A stretch of DNA of 64,000 nt from Lutjanus erythropterus (GCA_020091685.1 CM034603.1:32287696-32351695), one strand, 5' to 3'. Positions 1 to 24,687 are shown, numbered from the stretch's first letter. Numbers and translations: made by a program. The notes: generated by a model not told the origin, from the letters alone.

Positions 1-189
1 ACATCAGCAAAGTGCAGCAATCTGCCCCTCCCTCCCTACCCATCAACACCCCCCCCCCCCCCCCTTATCTTCCCTTCATCTCCCCCGTCCCTCATTTTAT
101 CCATCCGTCCTTTATGTGTTTTACAATCGCTGCAACAATCGGCTCATTTGGAAAACCCTCAATTACCGAGCTCCATCTCATCTGCCCAC

Positions 190-192
<3 letters not shown>

Positions 193-228
<36 letters not shown>
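193..228. repeat. CA microsatellite
   Basis: An uninterrupted AC/CA run of about 17 units, in the intron. It produces Thr-His or Val-Cys pseudo-reading frames. Confidence 0.95.
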
Positions 229-231
<3 letters not shown>

Positions 232-419
232 TAAAAAAAAACCTGCTCTACAAACGTGCTGTTAAAATCGGCAAAACCACCCGTCTTTTCCACCCGTCTT
301 GTGTTTGAAGAAACTGGTGATTAGTTTTAACTGTATGTCTTTGTGCGCTGAACAATAAGTGTTTGAATGTTTCCTGTCAGACTGTTTGAAATTATTCATG
401 TTTTGAATATACGTGCAGA

Positions 420-720
420 TCTGCAGATTGGACCCCAGAGACAAGTGAGGAAGAGGAGGAACAGGAGGGGAATGTAGAGAAAAGGTGATGGTGGGTGCGG
501 GACGGATGGATGAGATAGGGCAGAAGAGCGAGGAAATGAGAGAAGATGGGACTTGAGAACAAATGAGGGCAACGAAGGGGGGAAGATGTGCGAAGAGATT
601 TTGAGTAAAACGAGGGGCGGGCGGGCAAGAGGAGAGATGGCGAGGAGACAAACGTGAGGAAATGAGAGGAGATGAGAAAGCGAAGAGAGGGGAGGAGAGG
701 TGAAGAGAAGAGTGGAGATA
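420..720. repeat. Purine-rich (GA-rich) tract
   Basis: About 300 bases in which the + strand is strongly purine-biased with many GAG/GGA words. Open frames on the other strand here are artefacts of this bias. Similar tracts occur at 10835-11060, 14150-14345 and 58940-59200. Confidence 0.7.
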
Positions 721-921
721 AGGTTATTGAGTTTCTGTCTCTCTGTTTCTCCGCACCCCCGCACCCTCACATGGAGCTTCCCAGAACAGAGATCTGTCCT
801 GTGTTAAAAGCATTGTATCACTTAGTTCGGACCTTTAACATTAATCAATACAGCAGTTATTTCATTTTCTCGTTTGTACCTTGGGCCGCCTCATTCAATA
901 ATGCGGTAATGCGGCCCGCTG

Positions 922-954
<33 letters not shown>
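922..954. repeat. CA microsatellite
   Basis: A clean CA run of about 16 units. Confidence 0.95.
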
Positions 955-956
<2 letters not shown>

Positions 957-1399
957 TAGCTGCTCATAATGTAATTGTCCAGATGTACACAGACTCTATC
1001 ACTTTCATTTACACTCACACCAACACACAGAAACAGCCTCTAATATAATTTACCAGATATACTGTACATACATTGTCTCTATCACTTTCATACACACACA
1101 AAGTGTTGTGCAAGTTCACACCTCACAAGAGTGAGCTCAAAATTCATTTCACGCAGATTGAAGTGAATTAGTTCGTTAGTCCATTTTTTAAATTTAGTCA
1201 ACACAATGATTCATTTGAATGGCCAGGATAACTTATATCTATTAAGCATCTAAAGCCCTGGGAGTCTCCCATTAAAACATGGAAAAAAGTTCTGAGCTTT
1301 GTGTTGTAGATACTTAAAGCTGTCATCAGTACCCGGAACTGGAAATATTCATTGTTAAGTTGAGATTTTTTTTCCACTATTAGTAGGCAGTGGGACCTC

Positions 1400-1745
1400 C
1401 CAAGCTCTCACTGCCAGAAATGTGAGCGTTGGTAGAGACGACTGACTGGATCATAACTTTTCCACATATAAATTCAGCGATTAATCGAATTTAAGCAGCC
1501 AAAAACTACCTACAACACCATAATGGAGAATTACAAAGCCACTGTGAGTTCTTTTGTTCAAAATCACATCACATACTCCGCTCTCACTGCCGGAGATGGA
1601 GTCTGTTTTCCAGGGAAAAGTGCGATGAAGAGTTAGTAGGGAGGACTGACCCAGTCGTGACTTTCCCCACATATAAATTCAGCTATTTTTCTCATGTAAG
1701 TTGCCAAAAAACACTGCCACATTACTGTTGCTTGTTCTTTTAACG
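1400..1745 (+). repeat. Two diverged tandem copies of an interspersed repeat
   Basis: Two units about 205 bases apart share CTCTCACTGCC, a GACTGAC segment, CACATATAAATTCAGC (1463 and 1668) and GCCAAAAA with spacing differences. A third copy is at 58165-58250, so this is a dispersed family and not only a local duplication. No coding content is recognised. Confidence 0.7.
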
Positions 1746-2429
1746 AAGCTGTGTTCTTAAGTGAACTGCAGCATCATTCTAGGATTCTGCAGGGCTCTAA
1801 AAGTTTAACAGCAATTTACAATAGTTTTAGGATGTTTCACACTACAGCAGACAGAAAACTTGAACACTGACATACTGTTGATTTTCCAACCGGGAACTCC
1901 ATAGTGCAAGGACATAAAGAGGGACATGAGACACGGATCTGTCAGTCTGTCACAAAGCCTCCAGTCTGCAGTGTAGCTTAGGTCATACACTTGATGCTTA
2001 CAGATCAAATAAAGTTTTCAGGCGATATAATGTTGACATTTCTGTCCGTATTTGCCCCCTCTCTCTCTCTCTCTCTGTCAGTCTCTGCTCTGAGTCTGCA
2101 TCACACTTTTTTTTTTTAACCAGTTGACAACATGTCGTTAACTCTTTCAGAAGTTAATGATGCTCAAGTTCACATTCATTAGCTGCAAACATCCTTTCAG
2201 TTCACTCTTCACCAAAAACATAAGCACATACACACAGATACACAAATGTGAGGCCTTAATGATCCCAGCTTTGTCCTGCCGAGAGCACAGACTACACTTT
2301 GTACTTTCACTTAATGAAGAGCTGTAAAAAAAAAGACCAAACTCCTCTCTGATCCATTCCATAACACACTCCACCTGGCAGAACATCAATACCCAATCTG
2401 CACACACTCACACACACACCCATACACAC

Positions 2430-2660
2430 ACTGGGTGGTGTTTTTAGCTCCGCAAACGGCTGTGTTATTTCTGAAGGCGATGAAAGGCAATAAATTCGAA
2501 TGAATATGAGCGTGATTAGTTAATTATGTGCTTTCAGGAGGAAATTGAGGAGTGCTCGCGAACGTTTGGCGGAGAGGAGCGCCACGACGAGCTGGAGAGG
2601 CTCCATCCTGCCTGTGTGTGTTTGAAATGTGGATGGCATTTGATGAAGTCACTACAAGAA
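2430..2660. other. Low-repeat intronic block, candidate regulatory DNA
   Basis: Between two microsatellite clusters lies about 230 bases of mixed sequence with a homeodomain-type TTAATTA (2519-2525) and AATAAATTCGAATGAATATG. It matches no repeat family I recognise. Function is purely inferred from its unusual lack of repeats. Confidence 0.25.
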
Positions 2661-2856
2661 GTGAAAAGGATTCATTGAATGGCTGAGTGTGCGCGTGCGC
2701 ATGTGTGTTGGCGCTGGCACCTGACAAAAAGAGACGTAATGAGCTAATGTACAGTGTGAGTGCGTGTGGTCGGTTTTATTGGTAACCGCTGTTATCTTTC
2801 AGAGTTGCAGGGATAATTCTGTATGGCAGGTGTCCAGATGATGGTGTGATAGCACA

Positions 2857-2859
<3 letters not shown>

Positions 2860-2917
<58 letters not shown>
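2860..2917. repeat. TG microsatellite
   Basis: A perfect TG run of about 29 units. Confidence 0.97.
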
Positions 2918-2918
<1 letters not shown>

Positions 2919-3499
2919 CTGAGTGCGTACATGGGTTTACATGGTCCTCTAAGATGAGACAACAGGATGAATGTGTGCTTCTCTCTTGACCGCGTCTCAC
3001 ATCGTGGGTGAAGGTAATATTCTCCTTCACTGGTAACATACATGGGCTTACACACACACACACACACATGAAACACTCATACAAACATATAATTGGTTTT
3101 CAGAGGTAGGTTTTCATAGCTCTTTTTCATTTCATGGCTGTCTATTTTCTACAATATGACTTTCAGATGTGCGCACGCCTGTCTGTTCTGTATGAATACA
3201 CGCAGACACACAGAATAACATGCATGCATTCAAATTCACAGAGTCTATAATCTGAGACAGTTTAGGTTCCAATAAAACAGCTAGCGGAATGCTAATCGCT
3301 CACGTGTTTCCTGTAAAAACAGGCAGCTAGGGACGGACTTGTCAAGAACATCATGGTTTCATTCATTATGGGTCAATTTATTATCAGATGGAAGCAACAG
3401 CTCTCAAAGGACTTTACAAAGTGTTTCGAAACATGTGAAGGAAACAAATTTTGACAAGAACAGAAGAAAAATGAAGCAGTTCAGAATGATGGAATGACA

Positions 3500-3770
3500 T
3501 TAAAAGAATACATTTTGGGAAATGTGCGTAGATGAGATGGCTGAGTTACTTTAACAACAAGTAAAGCTATCTATCCATCAGGAACGTCAGTAAACAACCT
3601 TGATACTGTATTTCCTGCCCGTCTCAAAGGTTGTGTTTGTCACAGTGACAAGCCATGTTCACTGGGAGGCTGCTAATCCCAGTTCTGTTGCCTGCTAACA
3701 GCAGTTAACAGTGGCAGTTAGCTACTTTAGCAACAAGTAAGCCGCTAAAACTTTCTGTCCATTGGAAAAC
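3500..3770 (+). mobile_element. MITE fragments (TTAA-AGGAATAGTT type)
   Basis: TTAAAAGAATACATTTTGGG at 3500 resembles the left end of a very common percomorph MITE (consensus TTAAAGGAATAGTT...CATTTTGGGAAAT). It is followed by AACAACAAGTAAAGCTATCT; a related CAACAAGTAA...CTTTCTGTCCAT recurs near 3731, and AGCGACAAGTAAAGCTTTCT at 44567. Only parts are preserved. Confidence 0.5.
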
Positions 3771-4227
3771 CCTGTGATTACATCACAGAGAGTTGAAGCT
3801 GAGCAGCTGGAAGACATCAGAGGGGAAACCAGAAAATATTTTCTCCATTAAGTATGACCCAGTTTCATTTAAATCAGTGAAAAATATTATAAAGCTGTGC
3901 TTACATACTGTGAGACCCCCAGAAATACTGCAATTTGCACCAGAGCATGATTTTTTTTCTTTCTTTCATTCATTCGACGGCTGCATCATATGCGAGGAAG
4001 CATTTCATAGGAACATTTCATATTTTGCTCCAAATGCAGGATGAGTCATCAACAGTTTTTAATTGCTTTCCAACAGATAAACTCTGAAATACCATTTAAA
4101 ATACCAGAGATTATTTACAAAACAAGTCTTTAGTCATTGCTGGGTCAGATACTGGTACGTAGATGATGTATAGCATAAAACATATGTGATAGAAACACTT
4201 GAACATCGATTTTGACTTTAAGCACAC

Positions 4228-4228
4228 G

Positions 4229-4307
<79 letters not shown>

Positions 4308-4308
4308 G
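4228..4308. repeat. Compound microsatellite (CT)n(CA)n(TA)n
   Basis: Three successive dinucleotide blocks: about 8 CT, 25 CA and 7 TA units. Confidence 0.95.
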
Positions 4309-4696
4309 TCCAGGTGGTGGCTGTGAAGAGCCAGACCTCCTTTCAGTCAGGATCAATCGCATCAACTGTTTTATCTGGTGCTGCGAAACACACACAGACA
4401 CAAAAGCACACACCTCTGATCCGAGCTGAAATCAGGCGGTCATCATTGTGCCATCCCTCCCCACTTGCCATGCCCTGAAACCAGCTCTCTCTCTTGCACA
4501 CACACGCAGTCGGAGCGACACGCACCACACACAACCCAGGCCCCGTGTGGAGATAAATGTGACCAGCAGTCCTCACCCCCAGCAGAAGAAAATCCAATTC
4601 TCTTTCACTTTTATCCCTGAGACTAATGTTACTGTCAAAGAAGACACCACCACCAGAGACCAGGCGACTCTGTTTGTGTGTGTGTCCCCGTGTTTG

Positions 4697-4719
4697 TGTG
4701 TGTGTGTGTGTGTGTGTGC
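4697..4719. repeat. TG microsatellite
   Basis: About 11 TG units after an imperfect TGTTTGTGTG lead-in. Confidence 0.9.
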
Positions 4720-5059
4720 GTATGTGTTTGCTGCAGTGAGATAGTGAATTCATTTAAGGTGATGTATTGCTGTCTTTACCTACAATCTCACTGTAGGCCT
4801 CAGTGGTGTTGTTCCTGCCTTTCCATGACAAGCCACTGACCCCTCCTCCTCCCTTCCTTCTCTCCTCCTCACTGTCTCCTTTCCTTTCCTTCCTCAATCT
4901 TTTATACTCGCCTTCCATGAATTTTCTCCTTGAACTTTTTATTTCAGATGTTTTTTTTAATTTCAACTTTTCAGCTTTGTTGGCATTTACATAAAAAAAC
5001 AAATGAAAAAAAACATGTTGTCGGAGTTAGTGAGTTAGGTAAATAATACATTCAATAAA

Positions 5060-5300
5060 TCTAGTCTTGCATAGCCAGACCTATCAGTGCTGTGTCTGTG
5101 CTGGAGAAATGTCACACATTATCATTCTGCTGTTGGGGGAAAAATGCCGTGGCTGTGCATTTCTTAAAACCAATCGCAATCGTCTTTGGCTGCACAAAGC
5201 CTAGGATGCCCTGGCAAAATTGCTTGGGGGCAACTTGTTTTGGTGGAACATTTGCTTGTGGGTAGGTGAACCCTGGCATTAAAATGCCAAATCCCCACAA
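5060..5300 (-). mobile_element. Non-autonomous repeat, 'CTAGTCT-GCATAGCCAGA' family
   Basis: CTAGTCTTGCATAGCCAGAC, CTGGAGAAATG, CACATTATCATTCTGCTGT and AAACCAATCGCAATCGTC occur in the same order in the reverse complement of 55390-55775. This is a frequent percomorph repeat as I recall it. No protein is encoded; orientation is arbitrary. Confidence 0.7.
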
Positions 5301-6488
5301 AAGAAAAGGTAACAGCTACTTGCTTGTTACATTCTTACCATTAGTTTGGGTAACTTGCCATTTTCAGCACGTCGGTTGCTAGCTCAGACGTTGTTGTTGT
5401 TTCCTGTAGTTACAGGGATTTTGAAAACAGTAACACAGTAGGTAGTAGCAAGCAATGGCAAGCTTAAGGCTCATGCTAAAGGGTAGATGCGGATATGTAC
5501 CTAGCCCGTACTCTGCATTCATTTTATCTGTATTTGTACACGTTTTCTGAGAGCTTATGGACACAACTGACAAAACAGAGCAGCACCACTGGAAATAATT
5601 GGGGGCAGTGCAGCCAATTGAAAATGACGTCTGTCATCAGTTGGTTAGTGAAAAGAATTCTCCATCGTCATTTTGCAACCGCGTCTTGTGTCACCATGTT
5701 TGTTGTTGTTAGAAACTTTTGAATCTGATTGGCGCCCCCTAGTGGATGTATCGCTTAACATTCGTGCCAACATAAAGGACGCATGAACGTTTGTGGGCAG
5801 TGATTGCTACATTGTTTGAAACTGATTTATCTATTTTCATGTGCAAGGGGGGCAAAGAAAGAAAGAAGGAACGAACCCTTTTCTTGGAAAGGAAAGACTG
5901 GGATTTTGGGGGTAGGTGGGAAAAATTAATTTCTACTTTTATCATATTTTTTTATTCTTTAAAAAAAGCATTCAGTAAGAAGACTCTCTCTGTCTCCTCT
6001 CCTTCAGTTTGTCTCTGCCGCTCTTGTGCTGTCTTTATCTCTCCCCCAGGTTTTTTCCCAGCATCTCTGAGGTCTGATTGGGGAAATGTGACCTATTCAT
6101 CACAACTGACATAGTCTGTGTTTACAAGCCATACACACACACACACACACAACCCATCATTTGTACTGCACATCGCATGTTTGTTTGTGATTGGCAAAGC
6201 TCGGCTGTAGGAGGTGGTGCCTAGGGAGAGAACCCTGTAAAACAGGGACAACTGCTGTTTTTGGTGTGTGTGTGTGATTGTGTGTGCGGTACTTTGTTAA
6301 TCATTTGTAAGCCCCGCCAGATGCCATGCAGGGGACCAGAGTGCGCGGGGCCTGTCAGTCAACCACCCCTTCATCGCACAAACACACACAGAAACACACA
6401 CTCATTCAGGTGCAGGTGCACTGCGATCCAACCACAGCCCCCTTCCCCTTGAGGCTGATTAGTATTCATGAGATCTCAGGAGGCCCCT

Positions 6489-6491
<3 letters not shown>

Positions 6492-6582
<91 letters not shown>
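6492..6582. repeat. Long CA microsatellite
   Basis: A perfect AC run of 91 bases (about 45 units), one of the two longest in the window, ending 237 bases before the exon at 6820. Confidence 0.98.
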
Positions 6583-6585
<3 letters not shown>

Positions 6586-6819
6586 TCTGGTGGATTGGTC
6601 CATTCTAATTATCTCCTGGCGTTTATGGAGAGGGCTGATTAGAAGCTGTCAGTGTGACTGATGACGACATGCCATGTTATCCCCCAGAGAGAGACAGAGA
6701 GGAGGGCTGGTCACAGCTGTGGACTCCACCACTTCTCTGTCCTCGTCTCTTTATAGTTGGTGCCTTTCTTCCTCGTAACCGTGCTCCACTAACAGCTGCC
6801 TTGTTATGTGCCTCCGTAG

Positions 6820-18411
<11,592 letters not shown>

Positions 18412-21400
18412 CAGTTTCCACATAAACACACAGTGAGACAGAGCCAAAATGGATGCTCCTGTGAAGAGTTTCCCCCGCTGAAATGGAGTTTTAATGGATA
18501 CTCTGTGCTCGGGCCTCCATTGATTTTGAGACACACTTGAGATGGAGACAACATGGACGCTTGACTCCTTCACCTTCTCGCAGTTTCACCATCCTTCCCA
18601 TCCTCGATGGGCACTACCGGCTTTAGCACTCAAGAGTCCCAGCAACACGACCACCATTACGGAGCAACAGAGAGACACATGTCCAGCAACAAGGCCACAT
18701 CTAGAGCATCCCAGACCATTTCACACCATATCAGCTCAACAAAAGAAGAAGAAAAAAAAGATTTTTAACAAAAGAAATTACAAAAAAAAACAAAAAAAAC
18801 AAATTAGAATATAATTATCATCACTGTCTGTGAGGTGTACAGTTGGTTTTTACTGTCATTTTGTTTTTGTTTTAAGTTTTCACCTTGAAGAGTTTAAAAA
18901 GGGTCAGAAGATATGTATATGTGTAGATATATGTTTATATGGGCTGTGCGTCCCACAACCGTAGAGATGGACCTAACGTTTGTATTGGTGGTGAGGTTTA
19001 TATCGCTCAACCTTAATAGGAGTTATTACCTAGTACGTGTACGGCCCTTTCCATTGCTCTCTGTACACAGAAAGCCAATGAAAGGGCCGAGATTCTGAAT
19101 GACATGAATGTGTGGGGTGAGGGGAACAGAAAACCTGGACCTTTAGAGATAGAGAGGGATGTAGATTTTGCTAGCTCATGTAGGATGGAAGTATGATTCA
19201 TTTAAATAGTGTATTTGAACAGGACAAGGGCTTCCCTAGCGACTGATCTCAGACACACTTCCATAGCAACTAGACACAGTGCACGTTTGCGAGTCTGCTC
19301 TCACTTAAAGATGTGAGTGCAAAGAAACAGCAGAAACTGCTTAAAGTGCAGATAGCACAGAGAAATTTTTACTCTTCCATATCTGGCTGTTTTTTTTTCC
19401 AAATGACATCGTCTGTCCAGCTGTTTACAGTGTGATGTTGTCGGGAATATTTCAGCTCAAGAGTTTGCCTTCCCATGTTTCAGGTGTTAAGAAAGTTTTA
19501 GTGTTTTTGTGTAGAGCAAAGGTGATGCCAAGGTCATGATAGAGTTGACACTGTTAAGAACGTGTAACTTGTTTTTCCAGTGTTGTGCCATGTACAGTAA
19601 CCTTGAAATGTTCATCTGGGCAGCATACCACCATTTTTTTTTTCTATCCTTACTTCCTTTAATCAGTTTCCATGGCTGGATGGTAACACAAGGCTGGCCA
19701 CGGTAATTACAGTGGTTTGTCCAAATGTTCTGCTTGATGAAATGGAGCATCAGAATGGACCCTTTTTACAGCGAGATGAAATATACATACATGAAATATA
19801 CGCAGTGTTGATTTTCAGCTGTGCCACCACGAGAGGTTAAATTTCACTTTAAAAAAAAAAGGATGATTTGTGTGTCTTGTACTGTCTCACTTTCTTGTTA
19901 TCAGTCATGCCAACCTATTTCAAGCACCCCTAGCTTCAGACCAACGCCAATAAGGCAAATGTACAAAACAATGTTTACAGCAAAAAGCAAATACATTGGT
20001 TTGTTGGTTTTCCCTCGTCAGAAGGAAACTGCTGCTTATCACATTAATGACAAGGTTAAATATGATGGGACCCTCTGTGTGTGCACTGCATCAATGGCAC
20101 TGAACCTGCTTTAGTGTATTCCCAAACCCAGTTTTAATATATGTGGTACTCTATAGGACCAACAGTGGCAAAAAGTACAGTATATATGATTGTATCATAG
20201 TGTAAAATATGTACAGTGTTGATTTCCAATGTTAGAATGTTTGTAATGATAACGATGATGATGATGATGATGACTATGATGTACTTTTATTGTGAAAAAG
20301 AGATTTCTGAAGTACTCGTTCAGGGGCGGGTCGTACAGGAGAAAAGTGAAGAGAGGTGATTCGTTGGTCTGAACAAAGGAATGTAGCATGGTGCAAAGCT
20401 TCAGCTTTGATTGACAGGTGACAGTGACTGCAGTTTCTACCATAGTGTTAGAATGAGTAGAATGAACTTTCCTTATTTATACACTGGCTTAATTTGAGTA
20501 ATTAGTAACAGTAATTACATGCACTTTTTAAGCCTGTGTCGGCCTACAACACAACTTATATGAAAGCTTGTTTGGGTGGGGAAGGGACGGAAGGAGGGAT
20601 GTTGAGATAAGAGAAGTCCTCCAATCAAGTTTCAATTCACTGACGTCACAAACTGAAACCCTCCCTGGAGCAGAAATTGTCCAATTATAGCTTAGCAATT
20701 ACAACTAGGCACGGCAGACCTGTCAAGCTTTGCATTTTTCCACATTTTGCAGCAATCTGTAGTCAGATGGATGAGAAGGTGGTGGCTTTTTTCAGTCTTT
20801 CCGAAGCCCAAAATCCAAAATACACAGTGTAAACGGTGCATTTGTATGCTCTAATGTAAACTGCCATTATTAGCATGCAGAGCTAACCAGCTAACAATCT
20901 ACAGTAATAACCGAACATTACTTCCAAGGCCAAGGTGCGCATTGTTAATTCACTAGCTTACATTTGTTCGTGGGTTTACAGGTTATGAAAACAGCAGCTC
21001 TGTCCTGTTTATTTTTGGATTTGGGGAAGTTTAAACTTCAGCGACCGCAGACGACATTACCCAATACATTTCCTAAACACACTGTCATCATCCTTAAAGC
21101 CTTTTCCCTTGCAATGTTAAAAGTGAACCATTGTTTGAAAACACGTCTAGAAAAAGCATGGAAGCCTGGCAGCCGAACAGGGTTATATCAGAACAAAATA
21201 ATAGTCCCATCAAACTTACAACAGGACTAACTCTACACTGTAAACAAGAACAGAAATGTCCCACTGGCCCCCTCTCCTAACCCTAATATCTAAAAAGTAA
21301 CATCAAACATGTTTGATTTGGTCAAAACAGCAAAGACTACAAAAAGACTGTAGGCTATTAAGACAGCTCAGACTGAGTGTTTTTTTTTTATCCGCTTACT

Positions 21401-21500
21401 TCTAACAACTCAAGTGACGGGGGCGCACATCTGCTGAGGGAAAACTCTAATGATTTATTAGAAATGTGTCTGCAGAACAATTGAAGTGTTGTTTGGTGTA
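18412..21500 (+). other. Probable 3' UTR of the EphA4-like gene (end uncertain)
   Basis: The sequence directly follows the TAA stop with no splice donor in view. It is AT-rich and largely free of recognisable mobile DNA until about 21.6 kb. It includes an A-rich stretch (18745-18805) and a GAT trinucleotide run (20254-20272). Long 3' UTRs are common in Eph genes. I see no good AATAAA between 18412 and 21980, so the 3' end is a guess; it may be nearer (variant signal) or as far as 22973. Confidence 0.5.
20254..20272. repeat. GAT trinucleotide run in the probable 3' UTR
   Basis: Six to seven GAT units on the + strand. Confidence 0.9.
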
Positions 21501-21595
21501 AGTCAGCCTTTTAAGGGACCCCGATGATTCAGCAACATGGACATGGCCAGCAGTCATTGGACTAATAACTGCAGGTAGAGAGAGCATTTTCAGAG

Positions 21596-21722
21596 CAACG
21601 GTCGTTTGTTTTTGGGGATAACAGGCTGTCTGACGAATGCAGCGTGGATCAAAGTGGACTTTTTTTTTTTTTGCACCGTTGGGGTTTTCGGAATAATGGG
21701 CTGTCTGAACAATGGGCAGGAG
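21596..21722 (-). mobile_element. Repeat fragment, inverted relative of 12598-12712
   Basis: The reverse complement carries GCCCATTATTCCGAAAACCC, a T/A-run, CAGACAGCCTGTTATCCCC and AAAAACAAACGACCGTTG, matching the order in 12598-12712. It argues that the gene's 3' UTR ends upstream of here. Confidence 0.65.
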
Positions 21723-21980
21723 GCAATGTTTTAAACCTACTCATGCAGCTCTGCCACTCTTTTTGTGAACTATATTATGTGCCATTATAGAATGGAAAGC
21801 TTGACAGGCATAGCAACAGTAACTAAGGGGGCGTGGCTTAGTGAACTGTCGGTTGGGGGCGGGCCAGAGTGGGCGCTGAGTGAAAATTTCAACCACTACT
21901 TGGCAGCACAATTTAGCTTTTTAGTTGTTTCTGCCTTTTCATTTCAGAACAAAATATACAAATAGCTACATTAACAGCTA

Positions 21981-21986
21981 AATAAA
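21981..21986 (+). terminator. Candidate polyadenylation signal AATAAA
   Basis: A canonical AATAAA on the gene strand, 3.6 kb after the stop codon, with an ATTAAA-like sequence nearby. No strong GT-rich downstream element is evident. It lies past a repeat fragment (21596-21722), which weakens the case for a UTR reaching this far. Confidence 0.25.
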
Positions 21987-22972
21987 TATCATCAGGAAAT
22001 TAAATACTGTTTGCCAAACTTTTCTTTTGCCAAATATGCCACGCACAGAAATAGAATATACTTCCAACGAGTCTGAAACTGTTAGTACATTCTACTCTTG
22101 CTAACTCTATGATTTCACTCTAGCGGACTACCCTTGACCGCTGGCCTTTTAGATGCCTTATTTACTGAGCTATTGTTCTTTTCTGTTGCCCTATAGAGGC
22201 GATATTAAGAGTAAAGTGTATGTACAGGTAGTATTTATCTGTGTTCTTAAGATGACCTCACATCAACACCCTGGTTTTGTAACATCCCAGAGACCCCCCC
22301 CCCTCTTCCAACAGCACCTACACTTTGATTCCTCTACGCAGAGCAAAGTCATTTTGTCCTGAAAATATTTTAGAAAAATCTGAAATGACCTGTAAAAATG
22401 GATCGACAGAATTGTGTTTATTTATTTGAGTCATACGATAATACTCGATCAAAAAGAAATGCGGATTATGGATGTGGATTAGCTTCCGATTTGCTATATT
22501 TGGCTGAAAATTTGTTTCACGTACAAAAGTCCTCATGCAAGGTCAGGATTAGAAAAGGACAATTTTAAGTGTCACTGAAAAAAATATGGGTATATTGTGA
22601 CAATATCTTCCCTTTTTACAAGCATATTCAACACTCCCACTTAAGAGATTTTAAAATACAGAGGTCATACCCACACTTCGGTTTCAACTCTCGAAATCCC
22701 AGGTTTCTGTCACTATTCACCCTCTCAAGGTTAGCTACGTGGGTTGGTTTGCTTGATCTCAAATACAGTGTTTGTCCTCCATTCCCCACCTGGTCTGTAT
22801 TGTAAATGTTCATGAGTGATTCTCATTGGAGACTTTCAGCTCTCTGTCTCTTTCTCTCCTCTCCTCTCTCTTTCTTTGGCCACCGTACAATGCTTATTTG
22901 TCCCCATGCCAGTTTCCTCTGCGTTGCTTGTTGTAAAGGGTGTAGGCATTCTAATGTCTTTCATGTTGCTGT

Positions 22973-22978
22973 AATAAA
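22973..22978 (+). terminator. Candidate polyadenylation signal AATAAA with T-rich downstream region
   Basis: AATAAA followed within 30-80 bases by T-rich sequence (TTTCTAATTTCT, GTGTCTTTTTCTTT), a reasonable cleavage/polyadenylation context. If used, the 3' UTR would be about 4.6 kb. Confidence 0.3.
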
Positions 22979-24656
22979 TATGCTAATATTTCTAATTTCT
23001 CACCTGAAGCCTGCAGTGTCTTTTTCTTTCGCACATTTTCTGCTTTTTTTTCCTTGCAGTCCCTCACTCTCAGACACGCACACTAGAAATATGGCTATTT
23101 TCTTGCACAATTCCACAGTAAAATTACACCGGGGTATAAAATTCAAAGCGCCTTTACATGAAAGTGTTACGAAGCCCTCGCTTAATTATTTTTTGCTGTG
23201 TAACAAAGCCTGAAGGTATCAAATTTTGTTTTGGCGAGCGTCTGACCAGTCCTGCAGAAATTCAGTGCAGGGCTGGGAAAAATTCAAGGGCAGTCTCATT
23301 TGTCCCCGGCTCTGCTCTAATGGTGACAGCGGTGGTGAAATTCCCATCATAACATAACTTGAATGGCAAAATATGGCCATCCTGTGACCACATCTTCATT
23401 ATCAGTGTGTGTGTTTGTGTGTGATTGTAGTGTGTGTTCCTCACTGCGAGATAATTCTGTCTCGGGGGAGGGAGAAGGTCAGCGACTCCTGGCCTTGGTT
23501 AACCCCTTAATGCACTGGCCCAGTTGCTGTCACTCTATGTTACCGCCATTACACCTCATTTAGCCCATCATATTAGGCTCCATATTCCCCTATCGCTCGC
23601 TCCCTCTGTCTCTCTTTCACACACACACATACACACACGGCCAGACACACAAAATATTCAGGGCCTGTTCTCCATTTCCTCAGTATCTATCTTCTCCTGC
23701 TGCCCTCCTCTTGATCTTTCTGCTGGCCTCGTGCATCCCCATTTTTTCTCCCCATTCCTATCCATCCTGTGCAGACAGACAGAAAGGTTGTGGCGAGTTC
23801 TCTGACCTCGACTACCCCATTATCTCCCCCTCTCGTAGCTTTCTAATTTCCCCTACCTCCATCCATCTATCCATCCATCCAAAAGTTTCCTCCTCATGCA
23901 GCCCTCTCTTTGAGGTCCATTGACTCTTTTACTCCTTTTCCATAAATATGTCGGCGTGGTTTGACTTGGCACATTAGTCCAGCACGGCAAGGATCTGCAT
24001 CTCTATTACAACAGGGTTATCAGCTTGAAGGTGTGCCTTTAAATTAAGACATTATTTTACTATTTTGTTATTTGAACACTTTCATTATGAAAGAAATGTT
24101 GGGTTTTTATCAGCAGTAAATAAACACAACTCCTATCAGCTGAAAGCAAACATGAAGCAGTAAAATAAGGAAGATACCTGAAGGTATAAACAAACTCAGG
24201 TGCAACTCGGCACAGCTTGGCGCTTTCAAAGTGGTCATGGGAATGTAAATCAGAACTGCACGGTTTGACTTGGCTCGTCCAAAAGTACCGATGGAAACGC
24301 CCCATGTCTGTCTCACTGCTATCACCACTGGGTGTCTTTTCACCATTAAAGGCCAATCCATAACTTTTGGGCTTTTGTCTCCAGGTATCTCAATACGGAG
24401 AATGTCATCTCACATATTTACTCTGGATAACATGGAGGCTACTGGGAGCCAAAGGCTTAGGCGATTGATTCATCATGCAGCTGCTATTGGCATCATGTGA
24501 AAAGGTCAGGTGTCCCTATGGAGAACACTTTAAAAGGCCATTGGTGACTGATGAGGTTGTCATGTTTGTATCACATACATGCGCAAGCTCTCCGTCTCTC
24601 AGTCTGTATCTCTGCCTTCGTCTCTGTTCCTCTTCCCTGCACTCTCTCTCCATGAA

Positions 24657-24687
<31 letters not shown>

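Larger units (their letters stand above)
1..6819 (+). other. Intron of the EphA4-like gene (3' part), no exon found
   Basis: This should be the intron between the kinase N-lobe exon (off-window) and the exon at 6820. I looked on the + strand for the preceding Eph exon (GEVCSG, VAIKTLK, FLSEASIMGQFDHPN) and saw no match. Contents are a C-run at 49-64, CA/TG microsatellites, a purine-rich tract (420-720), two diverged copies of one repeat (1400-1745), repeat fragments near 3500-3770 and 5060-5300, and a low-repeat block at 2430-2660. Confidence 0.8.

Noticed and set aside
396..770. 124-codon minus-strand frame, Ser/Pro/Leu-rich
   Set aside because: Lies within the purine-rich tract; open because of composition, with three overlapping frames open at once and no domain.
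4111..4478. Open frames with Thr-His or Val-Cys repeats (also at 2776, 6326, 39089 and elsewhere)
   Set aside because: They are translations of CA/TG microsatellites, not proteins.
1..6819. Search for the preceding Eph exon (ATP-binding N-lobe)
   Set aside because: No segment matching VAIKTLK or FLSEASIMGQFDHPN was found; the exon must lie upstream of the window.
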